DNA from: Clostridia bacterium
GTDB taxonomy: Bacteria; Bacillota; Clostridia; UMGS1883
NCBI GenBank assembly: GCA_030527235.1
Contig: JAUNBL010000014.1
Span: 1 to 42,184 of the forward strand
Direction of reading: 5' to 3'
Length of the DNA: 42,184 bases
Below the pieces are notes generated by a model, which saw only the letters and a program-made list of their open reading frames with translations, did no database searches and was not told where the DNA came from. This document shows positions 1 through 6,583 of this stretch, piece after piece (the first letter of the stretch is position 1; the number at the start of each line of letters is the position of its first letter). The position numbers and the translations under genes are program-made.

Positions 1-50
1 AGGGCTTTTTCGTTATGCTTGCTCGGCGGTGCGTTGATTCTTTCTTTCAC
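1..50 (-). CDS. 5' end of a gene running off the left edge
   Basis: A GTG codon at 50-48 is preceded, after an 8-base spacer, by a strong Shine-Dalgarno run (GAAGGAAGGAG on the minus strand). It opens a frame that stays clear of stops to the window edge and begins V/M-KERINAPPSKHNEKA. It follows the small GNAT-like gene with only a few bases between them, so it is probably the next gene of the same operon. Sixteen codons are too few to name a product. The call rests on the ribosome binding site and the operon spacing. Confidence 0.5.
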   Translation of the reverse strand, partial: MKERINAPPSKHNEKA

Positions 51-54
51 GCTA

Positions 55-402
55 TTATCTCCTTCCTTCGCAGCACGGCTTAAAAAATTCCCGGATATTG
101 ACCTTTGCAATACCCTCATCCTTCACAAAACCCAAACTCTTTAGTTTACCTGTATATTCCACGTTTGCGCAAAAGCTCTCTTTTACGCCTCTGTTGTCGA
201 GATAGTTGAGGGCGGCGCGTATTAAAAGCTCAAAGATGCTGTCATTATCACGTACGAAAACTATTTCTCCGCTCATATCAAACAGGCAATACCCGCGCGC
301 AAACTCGTTTTCCTGGGCCCATGCCATACGCAGTGATGGTGTGTATTTATCAGTAACGGAAGAAATAACAGCCGCGTCTTCGGCTATTGTTACTTTTATC
401 AT
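55..402 (-). CDS. small GNAT-like protein of unknown function
   Basis: A 115-residue protein. The segment near residues 85-95 (LKSLGFVKDEG) looks like the end of an acetyltransferase (GNAT) fold, where an LGF motif commonly follows the acetyl-CoA site. It is shorter than a full GNAT domain (about 140-170 residues), and I see no clear Q/R-x-x-G-x-G/A acetyl-CoA loop, so catalytic activity is doubtful. Its ATG overlaps the rluB stop codon in an ATGA junction, so it is translationally coupled to rluB. The C-terminus carries a CC pair (residues 110-111). It may be a degenerate acetyltransferase or simply a conserved clostridial protein of unknown role. Confidence 0.6.
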   Translation of the reverse strand: MIKVTIAEDAAVISSVTDKYTPSLRMAWAQENEFARGYCLFDMSGEIVFVRDNDSIFELLIRAALNYLDNRGVKESFCANVEYTGKLKSLGFVKDEGIAKVNIREFFKPCCEGRR

Positions 403-1130
403 TTCTTTCTGCTCACTCTCTTCGCTCCGCCAAGGAGCTTATTTTTCTCAGCTTCGCTCAGATGACGCCACTTCCCCTCCGGAAGAGTTCCCAGAGAAAG
501 CGTGCCTATGACAATGCGCTTGAGTGAAAGCGTTTTTATGCCAAGCGACTCAAACATACGGCGCACCTGGCGGTTTTTGCCCTCATAAATTGTGAGTTTC
601 ACCTCGCAGCTTGAACGCTGCGCACTGATAATCTCCGCTTTTGCCGGGGATGTAAGCGTACCTTCCAACTCTATTCCGCCACGCAGCTTGTCCATCTGCT
701 GGGGCGTTGGGATTGGCGAAACCGATGCTATATATATTTTATTCACTTTGTTGCTCGGATGCATTATGGCATTGGCGAACGCCCCGTCATTAGTCAAAAG
801 GAGCAACCCGCTTGTGTCACAGTCAAGCCTGCCTACCGGGTATATCCGCGCCTTTATGTCACGTACAAGGTCCGTCACCGCGCGACGGCCAAATTCGTCC
901 GCAGTTGTGGTTACATAGCCTTTGGGTTTGTTGAGGGCTATGTAATATTTTTTTTGCGCCAAGTTAATTCTCTTTTTGTCCACCTCAACAACATCGCGCT
1001 CAGCGTCAATGTCTACACCCATCTCCCGTACAAGCTCGCCGTTTACGCTGACCCTCCCAGATTCTATCATTTTCTCGGCGGCGCGGCGTGAGGCTATGTT
1101 GCATTCAGCAATATATTTATGCAACCTCAA
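399..1130 (-). CDS. rluB: 23S rRNA pseudouridine synthase, RluB/RsuA family
   Basis: A 243-residue RNA-modifying enzyme that isomerises a uridine in large-subunit rRNA; the family includes RluB (U2605 in E. coli) and RsuA. Residues 1-60 form an S4 RNA-binding domain (RLHKYIAE...ASRRAAEKMI). The catalytic motif is GRLDCDTSGLLLLTNDG, with catalytic Asp at about residue 103, and the C-terminal signature GKNRQVRRMFE lies near residue 185. The start is TTG at 1130: the family begins at exactly this MRLHKY motif and an AAGGAG lies 11 bases upstream. The TTG overlaps the TGA of the upstream carboxypeptidase gene (TTGA junction). Assignment to RluB rather than RsuA rests on length and on the gene's position next to scpAB/dacB, as in Bacillus. 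Confidence 0.93.
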   Translation of the reverse strand: MRLHKYIAECNIASRRAAEKMIESGRVSVNGELVREMGVDIDAERDVVEVDKKRINLAQKKYYIALNKPKGYVTTTADEFGRRAVTDLVRDIKARIYPVGRLDCDTSGLLLLTNDGAFANAIMHPSNKVNKIYIASVSPIPTPQQMDKLRGGIELEGTLTSPAKAEIISAQRSSCEVKLTIYEGKNRQVRRMFESLGIKTLSLKRIVIGTLSLGTLPEGKWRHLSEAEKNKLLGGAKRVSRKK

Positions 1131-2236
1131 GCTACCAACAACTCCTTAATCAGCCGAATGTACACGTCCAAAAAAGCATCCGGCTTCTCCACATTTTTAT
1201 CAGCAATAAGGTTTACCGTGCCTATAATATCGTCTCGAAGATAAATATCGGCATGCCCGCAGACTTCGCCCGCCGCAATCGGGAGCGATGTCTTTTCGAT
1301 AACGCAGTCTACCGTAACCGCCGACTTTTCCTCACTCGTGAGCGACGTTATATAGTCCTTTTCAAAACGCAGAGCGCAGCCGCAGTCGTTTATATCGATT
1401 TCAGCGGCAATTTCACCGCGCGCGCAAAGCTGAACCGCTTCATATGCGCCAAAGACATAATCGAGCATTTTTGTGTGGTCATTCCAATCGTCCGGCGCAT
1501 TAAGGGTTACGGCAATCAGACATCTCCCGTCCCGCTGAGCCGCACTTACAAGGCAGCGTCCCGTACGTTTTGTGTAGCCTGTTTTGACACCGATGCAGCC
1601 ATCATAGCGTGAGAGCAGCTTGTTGTGGTTGGTAAGGCTCCTGTCCCACTGTGAACTCTCCCATGGGATTGTCTTGGTCTTTGTCGCCACAATGTTTGCA
1701 AACGTCTTGTTTTCGAGCGCCGTGCAGGTAATAAGCGCCATATCGTACGCAGTTGTGAAGTGACCCTCGGCATCAAGGCCGTGCGGATTTTGAAACGAAG
1801 TTGAAAACGCGCCTATGTCCCGCGCTTTTTGAGTCATCATCAACGCAAATGCCGACTCGCTGCCGGCTATATGCTGCGCAATCGCACTGGCCGCATCGTT
1901 TCCGGAGGCAAGCAGCAGCCCGTAAAGCATATTCTCCATGCTCATCTTCTCAAAAGGCTCCAGCCAAATTGACGAACCTTCTACCGCAGCCGCAGCAGCG
2001 CTCACGGTTATAATATCAGACGGCGAAGAATTCTCAAGCGCCACGAGCGCTGTCATAATCTTCGTGGTGCTTGCCATCGAATGTGACGCGTATGCGTTTT
2101 TTTCAAACATCACCCTGCGCGATGCTTTGTCCATTACCACCGCGCCCCATGCGCTGACCGACGGCTGCGCAAGCGCGCCTTGCTGCAGAGCAAGAATCAG
2201 TATCACACAACATATTGCCTTTCGCACAAAAATCAC
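1127..2236 (-). CDS. dacB: D-alanyl-D-alanine carboxypeptidase (DacB/DacF type)
   Basis: A 369-residue low-molecular-weight penicillin-binding protein that trims the terminal D-Ala of peptidoglycan stem peptides outside the membrane. An N-terminal signal peptide (hydrophobic stretch about residues 8-21, likely cleavage after ALA) is followed by the S11 peptidase domain. All three active-site motifs are present: STTK at 56-59 (nucleophile Ser56), SGN at 111-113 and KTG at 218-220. A C-terminal PBP5-like beta domain follows from about residue 275. The start is GTG at 2236 with a weak GG-rich site. Next to scpAB and rluB it matches Bacillus dacB, which acts in spore cortex synthesis; a vegetative role is equally possible. 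Confidence 0.92.
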   Translation of the reverse strand: MIFVRKAICCVILILALQQGALAQPSVSAWGAVVMDKASRRVMFEKNAYASHSMASTTKIMTALVALENSSPSDIITVSAAAAAVEGSSIWLEPFEKMSMENMLYGLLLASGNDAASAIAQHIAGSESAFALMMTQKARDIGAFSTSFQNPHGLDAEGHFTTAYDMALITCTALENKTFANIVATKTKTIPWESSQWDRSLTNHNKLLSRYDGCIGVKTGYTKRTGRCLVSAAQRDGRCLIAVTLNAPDDWNDHTKMLDYVFGAYEAVQLCARGEIAAEIDINDCGCALRFEKDYITSLTSEEKSAVTVDCVIEKTSLPIAAGEVCGHADIYLRDDIIGTVNLIADKNVEKPDAFLDVYIRLIKELLVA

Positions 2237-2276
2237 CCACCCTTTTGAACATATGAGCGGGCGATATTATAAATGC

Positions 2277-2666
2277 TTACTCTTGGCTATCTTCCTTGTC
2301 CTTCTTGACAAGCGCACTGATTTTATCAAACGCTACCGGCAGGTAATCGATAAGCTTATCCACACTTGTGGTGGAGTTTGTGACGGGGATGAGCCGTACC
2401 TGGTCCTTGGCAACCACTAAAAAACCGACCGGCGAAATGGATACTCCGGCGCCGCTTCCTCCGCCAAAGAGCAGGTCTTCGTTGTCTTTCGCTTTTGAAA
2501 AATCGCTCCCGCCTACGGCAAAACCAAATCCCACGCGCGACACGGGTATTATTACAGTGCCGTCCGGAGTTTCGACGCTTTCTCCCACAATAGTATTTAC
2601 ATCAATCATTTTCTTTATGCTATCCATTACCTTTTCCACCAGCTCGTTAATAGGATATTCTCTCAT
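2277..2666 (-). CDS. ytfJ: sporulation protein YtfJ/GerW family
   Basis: A 129-residue protein of the YtfJ (GerW) family, which in Bacillus is made in the forespore and supports germination. The core GESVETPDGTVIIPVSRVGFGFAVGGSDF and a later glycine-rich GGGSGAGVSISPVGFLVV (about residues 68-85) are typical of the family. There is no signal peptide or membrane segment. Its ATG overlaps the TGA of the upstream DUF2953 gene (ATGA), the same partner as in Bacillus (ytfI-ytfJ), which supports both calls. Its presence is the main evidence here that the organism forms endospores, although some non-sporulating Clostridia keep the gene. Confidence 0.92.
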   Translation of the reverse strand: MREYPINELVEKVMDSIKKMIDVNTIVGESVETPDGTVIIPVSRVGFGFAVGGSDFSKAKDNEDLLFGGGSGAGVSISPVGFLVVAKDQVRLIPVTNSTTSVDKLIDYLPVAFDKISALVKKDKEDSQE

Positions 2667-3232
2667 TGTCTGTTCCTCCTCTTATATGATAAATACTTTA
2701 TTCCAAATACCGCCCCTATGGCGATAATATGCGCCAATCTTGTTAATATTATGCCGCCGGCGCGCACCTTCAGCACGTCCTGATTAAAATGCGGCGTTAT
2801 AGAGACTTCGGGTTTATAGACTGTAATAAACCTGTCCAAAAGCGAAAACAAATTGTACACTGCCGCGTATGCAACACCAGTTAAAATTGCAGTCTGCGCA
2901 GCGTCTGATGTGCCGAGCGCCATTTCAAAAGACGCATCGGTAACTTTTATGCGGCGGCGGACAAAGCGCCGAAAATCACCCAGCAATTCAAGCGCAAAAT
3001 CAAGCGCCTCGCGCCATTTCTCGGTCCCCTCGGCAAAAACGGCTTCCGACGGCTTTTCCTCGGCCACGGGCTTTGCTTTTTTTTCGCTTTTCGCGCCTAT
3101 GTTCTTAAGCGGGATATGAAAGCAAAAAAGCCTTATCTCAAGCAAAAGCGTCTCATAGTAATACACACGCACCCCTATCGGCATAAAAAGCAATATTGCC
3201 AAAACCGTTAAAATTACGGCGGCGACATACAA
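2663..3232 (-). CDS. DUF2953 membrane protein (YtfI-like)
   Basis: A 189-residue protein with one N-terminal transmembrane helix (about residues 3-20) and a charged linker rich in Lys/Glu (about 45-70). A conserved domain follows, containing GTSDAAQTAILTGVAYAAVY (about 107-126), the hallmark of DUF2953. A second hydrophobic stretch lies near the C-terminus (about 160-178). Function is unknown; it is usually found just before ytfJ in spore formers, as here. The start is TTG at 3232, directly abutting the scpB stop, with GAGGTGG five bases upstream; no better start exists nearby. Confidence 0.82.
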   Translation of the reverse strand: MYVAAVILTVLAILLFMPIGVRVYYYETLLLEIRLFCFHIPLKNIGAKSEKKAKPVAEEKPSEAVFAEGTEKWREALDFALELLGDFRRFVRRRIKVTDASFEMALGTSDAAQTAILTGVAYAAVYNLFSLLDRFITVYKPEVSITPHFNQDVLKVRAGGIILTRLAHIIAIGAVFGIKYLSYKRRNRQ

Positions 3233-3781
3233 TCAGACCACCTCGTCTTCCGTTTGCGGCTCCGAGAGCGTTTTTCCTTCGGGCAGCGGGGGCAAATCGT
3301 CTAAACTGCGGAGGGCAAACATGCGCAAAAATTCCATCGTTGTAACATACAGAATCGGCCGCCCGGGAAGTTCCGCGCGCCCTGCCTCGTCTATAAGGCC
3401 TCTTTCGCACAGCCTTGCCACGGAGTATGTGCAATCGACCCCGCGGATTGCGTCAATCGTCGTCTTGGTCACAGGCTGGTTATAGGCAACTATTGAAAGC
3501 GTTTCGAGCGCCGCCTGCGAGAGTGGCGCCGGACGCGATGTTTGCAAAATTTTTTGTATATATTCGTAATACTGGGCAGAGGATGACATCTGATAGCAGC
3601 TTCCTATCTCAAGAATCCGCACGCCGTTACAACGTGCTGAAAGAGATGCGGCAACGGCTTCAAGCTGGGGCTCGTCTATTTCAAGAGCGCCGCAAAGGCT
3701 GCTTTTTTCCACCGCGTCTCCCATAGCAAAGAGGATTGCCTCAAGCGCGCCTTCAAGCTTCCTCATATCCTTCAAAATCAT
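3233..3781 (-). CDS. scpB: segregation and condensation protein B
   Basis: About 182 residues, close to the usual 180-200 of ScpB, the winged-helix (kite) subunit that binds the ScpA kleisin within the SMC-ScpAB condensin. Recognisable family motifs are LEAILFAMGDAVE near the start, and the segment PLSQAALETLSIVAYNQPVTKTTID followed by IRGVDCTYSVARLCERGLI (about residues 87-130). I chose ATG at 3781, which has AAGG four bases upstream; a GTG three bases earlier and an ATG at 3766 are also possible. It overlaps the end of scpA by about 29 bases, so the two proteins are coupled, as expected for partners made in fixed ratio. Confidence 0.93.
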   Translation of the reverse strand: MILKDMRKLEGALEAILFAMGDAVEKSSLCGALEIDEPQLEAVAASLSARCNGVRILEIGSCYQMSSSAQYYEYIQKILQTSRPAPLSQAALETLSIVAYNQPVTKTTIDAIRGVDCTYSVARLCERGLIDEAGRAELPGRPILYVTTMEFLRMFALRSLDDLPPLPEGKTLSEPQTEDEVV

Positions 3782-4487
3782 CACACCTTACGCAAATAAG
3801 TCTGTCGCCTCTTTCTTGCAAAAGCATATGCTTATCACGAACGAGTTCAAGTATGGCAAGAAATGTAGCGATGATTTCCGCACGTTCCTCCATGCCGTCA
3901 AAAATACGCTCAAACTGCATCCGCCGCTTTTGACGCAATATCTCTATAACACGGCGGGACTGGTGCGGCACAGACGCCGCCGCACGATTGACAATGCCGC
4001 GAAAGGACTGCGCCGTAAGCGGCCGCCTGTCCTTCGCACGCTCCATAACCGCCGTAACAGCCGCTAAAAGAGCTCCGGCATCCGCAGGCATATTAATTGG
4101 CTGCACCCGCGGCAGATTAAGCTTTTCCGCGCCCTTAAAAACTATGCGGTCCGCCGCGTGCTGCTCTTCATCGAGCAAGGCGGCAATTTCCTTATATACC
4201 ATATATTCTTCAAGCCGGCCAACAAGCTCTTCACGGGGGTCCTCGTCCTCCTCCTCGCGCGGAAGAAGCATCTTCGACTTAATCAAAAGCAGCTGTGCCG
4301 CCATGACCATGAACTCACTTGAAAGCTCCACGTCAAACTCTTCACACGCGCGGATGTACTCAAAGAACTGCTCCGTAATGTCGCCTATGGAAATATCGTA
4401 TATGTTCATTTTATTTTTCGATATGAGGTGCAGCATTAAATCAAGCGGTCCTTCAAATTCGCCCTGCTTAAACGAAACCTCAGCCAT
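3753..4487 (-). CDS. scpA: segregation and condensation protein A (kleisin)
   Basis: A 244-residue kleisin that bridges SMC heads in the bacterial condensin and recruits ScpB. The N-terminal signature FEGPLDLMLHLISKNKMNIYDISI (residues 11-34) is diagnostic. A central acidic stretch (EEEDEDPREE, about 77-86) marks the flexible linker, and the C-terminal winged helix (about 190-235) contains EIIATFLAILELVR. The gene starts four bases after the M50 protease stop and overlaps scpB at its end, so it is deeply embedded in the lysA operon. Length and motif order are normal. Confidence 0.95.
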   Translation of the reverse strand: MAEVSFKQGEFEGPLDLMLHLISKNKMNIYDISIGDITEQFFEYIRACEEFDVELSSEFMVMAAQLLLIKSKMLLPREEEDEDPREELVGRLEEYMVYKEIAALLDEEQHAADRIVFKGAEKLNLPRVQPINMPADAGALLAAVTAVMERAKDRRPLTAQSFRGIVNRAAASVPHQSRRVIEILRQKRRMQFERIFDGMEERAEIIATFLAILELVRDKHMLLQERGDRLICVRCDDFEGYEEA

Positions 4488-4491
4488 GGCG

Positions 4492-5142
4492 TTAACCTCC
4501 GAGAACGCTTATCAAAAAGCGAAGAAAGGCATTGCACATATCAAACAGCGGGGAAACCAGCACGTTCAAGATGCGGCCGAGAATTCCGGAAAAGGAAAGA
4601 ACTATCAGGAGTATAAAACCGTATCTCTCGTACTGCAAAAGCGTGACCCATGCATTATATGGAAGCACAGCATTAAGAATCTTGCTGCCGTCGAGCGGCG
4701 GAAAGGGAATCAGATTAAAAACTGCAAAGCAGAGGTTCAGTGAAACTCCCGCGCTCAGTAAGCCGGCTATGAACTCCTTAACCGCATTGCCAGGCAAAAA
4801 AACGTGTATCGGCGCATAGAGCGCCATGAATAACAGCGCCATCAAAATGTTTGCCACGGGGCCTGCAAACGCAACAATCGCCATGTCACGCTTTCTGTTG
4901 CGAAAATACATCATGTTAACCGGCACCGGTCTTGCCCAGCCGAAGCGAAAGACAACCATGCATAGCGCACCTATCGGGTCAAGGTGAGCAAGCGGGTTTA
5001 ATGTAAGCCTGCCGGCATTTTTCGCGGTAGGGTCGCCTAATTTGTATGCCGTAACGCCATGCGCAAACTCGTGTACGCTTATGGCGGTGAACATCACTAT
5101 GAAGTTCTGCAAAAGCTCCGTAATGTTAAAATTAGCAAACAT
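4492..5142 (-). CDS. site-2-type zinc metalloprotease, M50 family (YwhC-like)
   Basis: A 216-residue multi-pass membrane protein. The zinc-binding motif HEFAH is at residues 24-28 (His24, Glu25, His28), the family motif GRLTLNP at 44-50, and the third metal ligand in PPLDG (Asp151). Hydrophobic segments at about 10-30, 88-110, 125-147 and 172-195 suggest four or more membrane spans. It has no PDZ domain, unlike RseP, so it belongs to the short group III S2P-type proteases that cut within or near the membrane. It sits 13 bases after lysA and 4 bases before scpA, an arrangement seen in many Clostridia. The substrate is unknown. Confidence 0.9.
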   Translation of the reverse strand: MFANFNITELLQNFIVMFTAISVHEFAHGVTAYKLGDPTAKNAGRLTLNPLAHLDPIGALCMVVFRFGWARPVPVNMMYFRNRKRDMAIVAFAGPVANILMALLFMALYAPIHVFLPGNAVKEFIAGLLSAGVSLNLCFAVFNLIPFPPLDGSKILNAVLPYNAWVTLLQYERYGFILLIVLSFSGILGRILNVLVSPLFDMCNAFLRFLISVLGG

Positions 5143-5155
5143 TCTTGTCTCCTTA

Positions 5156-6448
5156 CTATACGTCGTTTCTTATTATATCTTCATACGTCTCTCTCTTCAT
5201 TACGAGCCGGTCACGTCCGTCTTTCACCATAACCATGGCGGGGCGCAAGTTGCGGTTGTAGTTTGACGACATCGAATAATTATATGCGCCTGTGGTTAAC
5301 AGTGCCAGAATATCTCCGATGCTTACATCGGCAAGAGGCATATTCTCACCTATCAAGTCGCCCGATTCGCAGCACTTGCCGGCTATCGTAACAGACTGCG
5401 TAACCTCCGCGTCCGCCTTATTGGCAATGAGCGCAGCATACTTTGAGCCGTAGAGAATATAGCGCGGATTGTCACCGATGCCGCCGTCCACCGTAACATA
5501 GCGGCGAACTTCCGGAATATCTTTTATCGCACCGACAGTATACAGAGTTATTCCAGCTTCCGCCACAATGCTTCTTCCGGGCTCCATCATTATAAACGGC
5601 ATTTTAAGCGAGTGTTCGACCGCCGCCGTCTTAACAATACGGCTTACTGCTTCTATATAATCTCCGAACTCAATCGGGTCGTCTTCCGGAGTATATACAA
5701 CGCCAAAGCCGCCTCCGAGATTAAGCTCCGTCAACTCGACACCGCTCTCGTCTCTGATTTCGGCTATAAAGCGCATAAGCACACGGGCAGCCTCTTCAAA
5801 GGGGTCGGCCTCAAAAATTTGAGACCCTATATGGCAGTGTACTCCAGCCACGCAAATACTATTACACTTAAAAGCGCGCAAAATGGCCGCCCGCGCCTCA
5901 CCCGTTTCAAGCGCAAAGCCAAAGCGCGAATCAATTTGTCCCGTCATGACAAAATTGTGCGTGTGCGCATCTATCCCCGGCTTAATTCGGAAAAGCACCT
6001 TTTGGCGCACACCGTGTTCAGCCGCAATCGCGTCAATTTGGTCAAGCTCAAAAAGGTTGTCCACCACAATTCTTCCGACGCCGCTGCTTATTGCCATCTC
6101 AAGTTCGGCACGCGTCTTATTATTTCCGTGCATACAAATTTTAGACACATCCATCCCTGCCCTGAGCGCAGTATAAAGCTCCCCGCCGGAGACAACGTCA
6201 ATACCTAGTCCCTCGGAAGCGACAATGCGGACTGTTTCCAAATTACAAAGCGCCTTTGATGCATACAGAATCAGTCCGTTGCCGCTGTAACAGGTGTCTA
6301 TTGCGTTTTTATATACGCGGCAGTTTGCACGAATGACGTTTTCGTCCATCACATAGAGCGGAGTTCCGTATTTTTGCGCCACTTGCGCCATGTCGCATCC
6401 GCCCATCACAAGATGGCGTTCATTATTCACACTCATAAAGTCATGCAT
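5156..6448 (-). CDS. lysA: diaminopimelate decarboxylase
   Basis: About 430 residues. A PLP enzyme that decarboxylates meso-diaminopimelate to L-lysine, the last step of lysine synthesis. The PLP lysine lies in LYASKALCN (about residue 65), the glycine-rich phosphate loop in LNLGGGFGVVY (about 247-257), and substrate-site motifs EPGRSIV, CCESGD and GAYNYSMSSNYN follow in family order. I place the start at ATG 6448; TTG at 6451 is slightly nearer the ribosome binding site GGAAGGA, which is 10-13 bases away. It is the first gene of the operon and directly follows a near-consensus promoter. Leading with lysA suggests the operon runs mainly in growth or when lysine is needed. Confidence 0.96.
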   Translation of the reverse strand: MHDFMSVNNERHLVMGGCDMAQVAQKYGTPLYVMDENVIRANCRVYKNAIDTCYSGNGLILYASKALCNLETVRIVASEGLGIDVVSGGELYTALRAGMDVSKICMHGNNKTRAELEMAISSGVGRIVVDNLFELDQIDAIAAEHGVRQKVLFRIKPGIDAHTHNFVMTGQIDSRFGFALETGEARAAILRAFKCNSICVAGVHCHIGSQIFEADPFEEAARVLMRFIAEIRDESGVELTELNLGGGFGVVYTPEDDPIEFGDYIEAVSRIVKTAAVEHSLKMPFIMMEPGRSIVAEAGITLYTVGAIKDIPEVRRYVTVDGGIGDNPRYILYGSKYAALIANKADAEVTQSVTIAGKCCESGDLIGENMPLADVSIGDILALLTTGAYNYSMSSNYNRNLRPAMVMVKDGRDRLVMKRETYEDIIRNDV

Positions 6449-6489
6449 CAAGGTTAATCATTCCTTCCGATTATCTAAATCCATTGTGC

Positions 6490-6518
6490 AGTATAGCACA
6501 AAAAGAACTTTTTGTCAA
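6490..6518 (-). promoter_or_regulatory. sigma-A promoter for the lysA-rluB operon
   Basis: On the minus strand TTGACA (6518-6513) and TATACT (6495-6490) are separated by 17 bases, a near-perfect vegetative promoter. The predicted transcript starts about 40 bases before lysA. No operator or riboswitch-like structure is evident in the short leader. Confidence 0.85.
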
Positions 6519-6540
6519 TAACAGCGGTGTTACAAATACA

Positions 6541-6570
6541 AAAAATCGGTGCGACAAAAATGCCGCACCT
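6541..6570 (-). terminator. Rho-independent terminator after the giant signalling gene
   Basis: Minus-strand hairpin GGTGCG...CGCACC (6564-6569 with 6548-6553, 10-base loop) followed by GATTTTT. It lies 14 bases after the stop codon of the 2,851-residue gene and just before the lysA promoter, so it separates the two units. Confidence 0.75.
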
Positions 6571-6583
6571 TCCGTTTTCAGTA

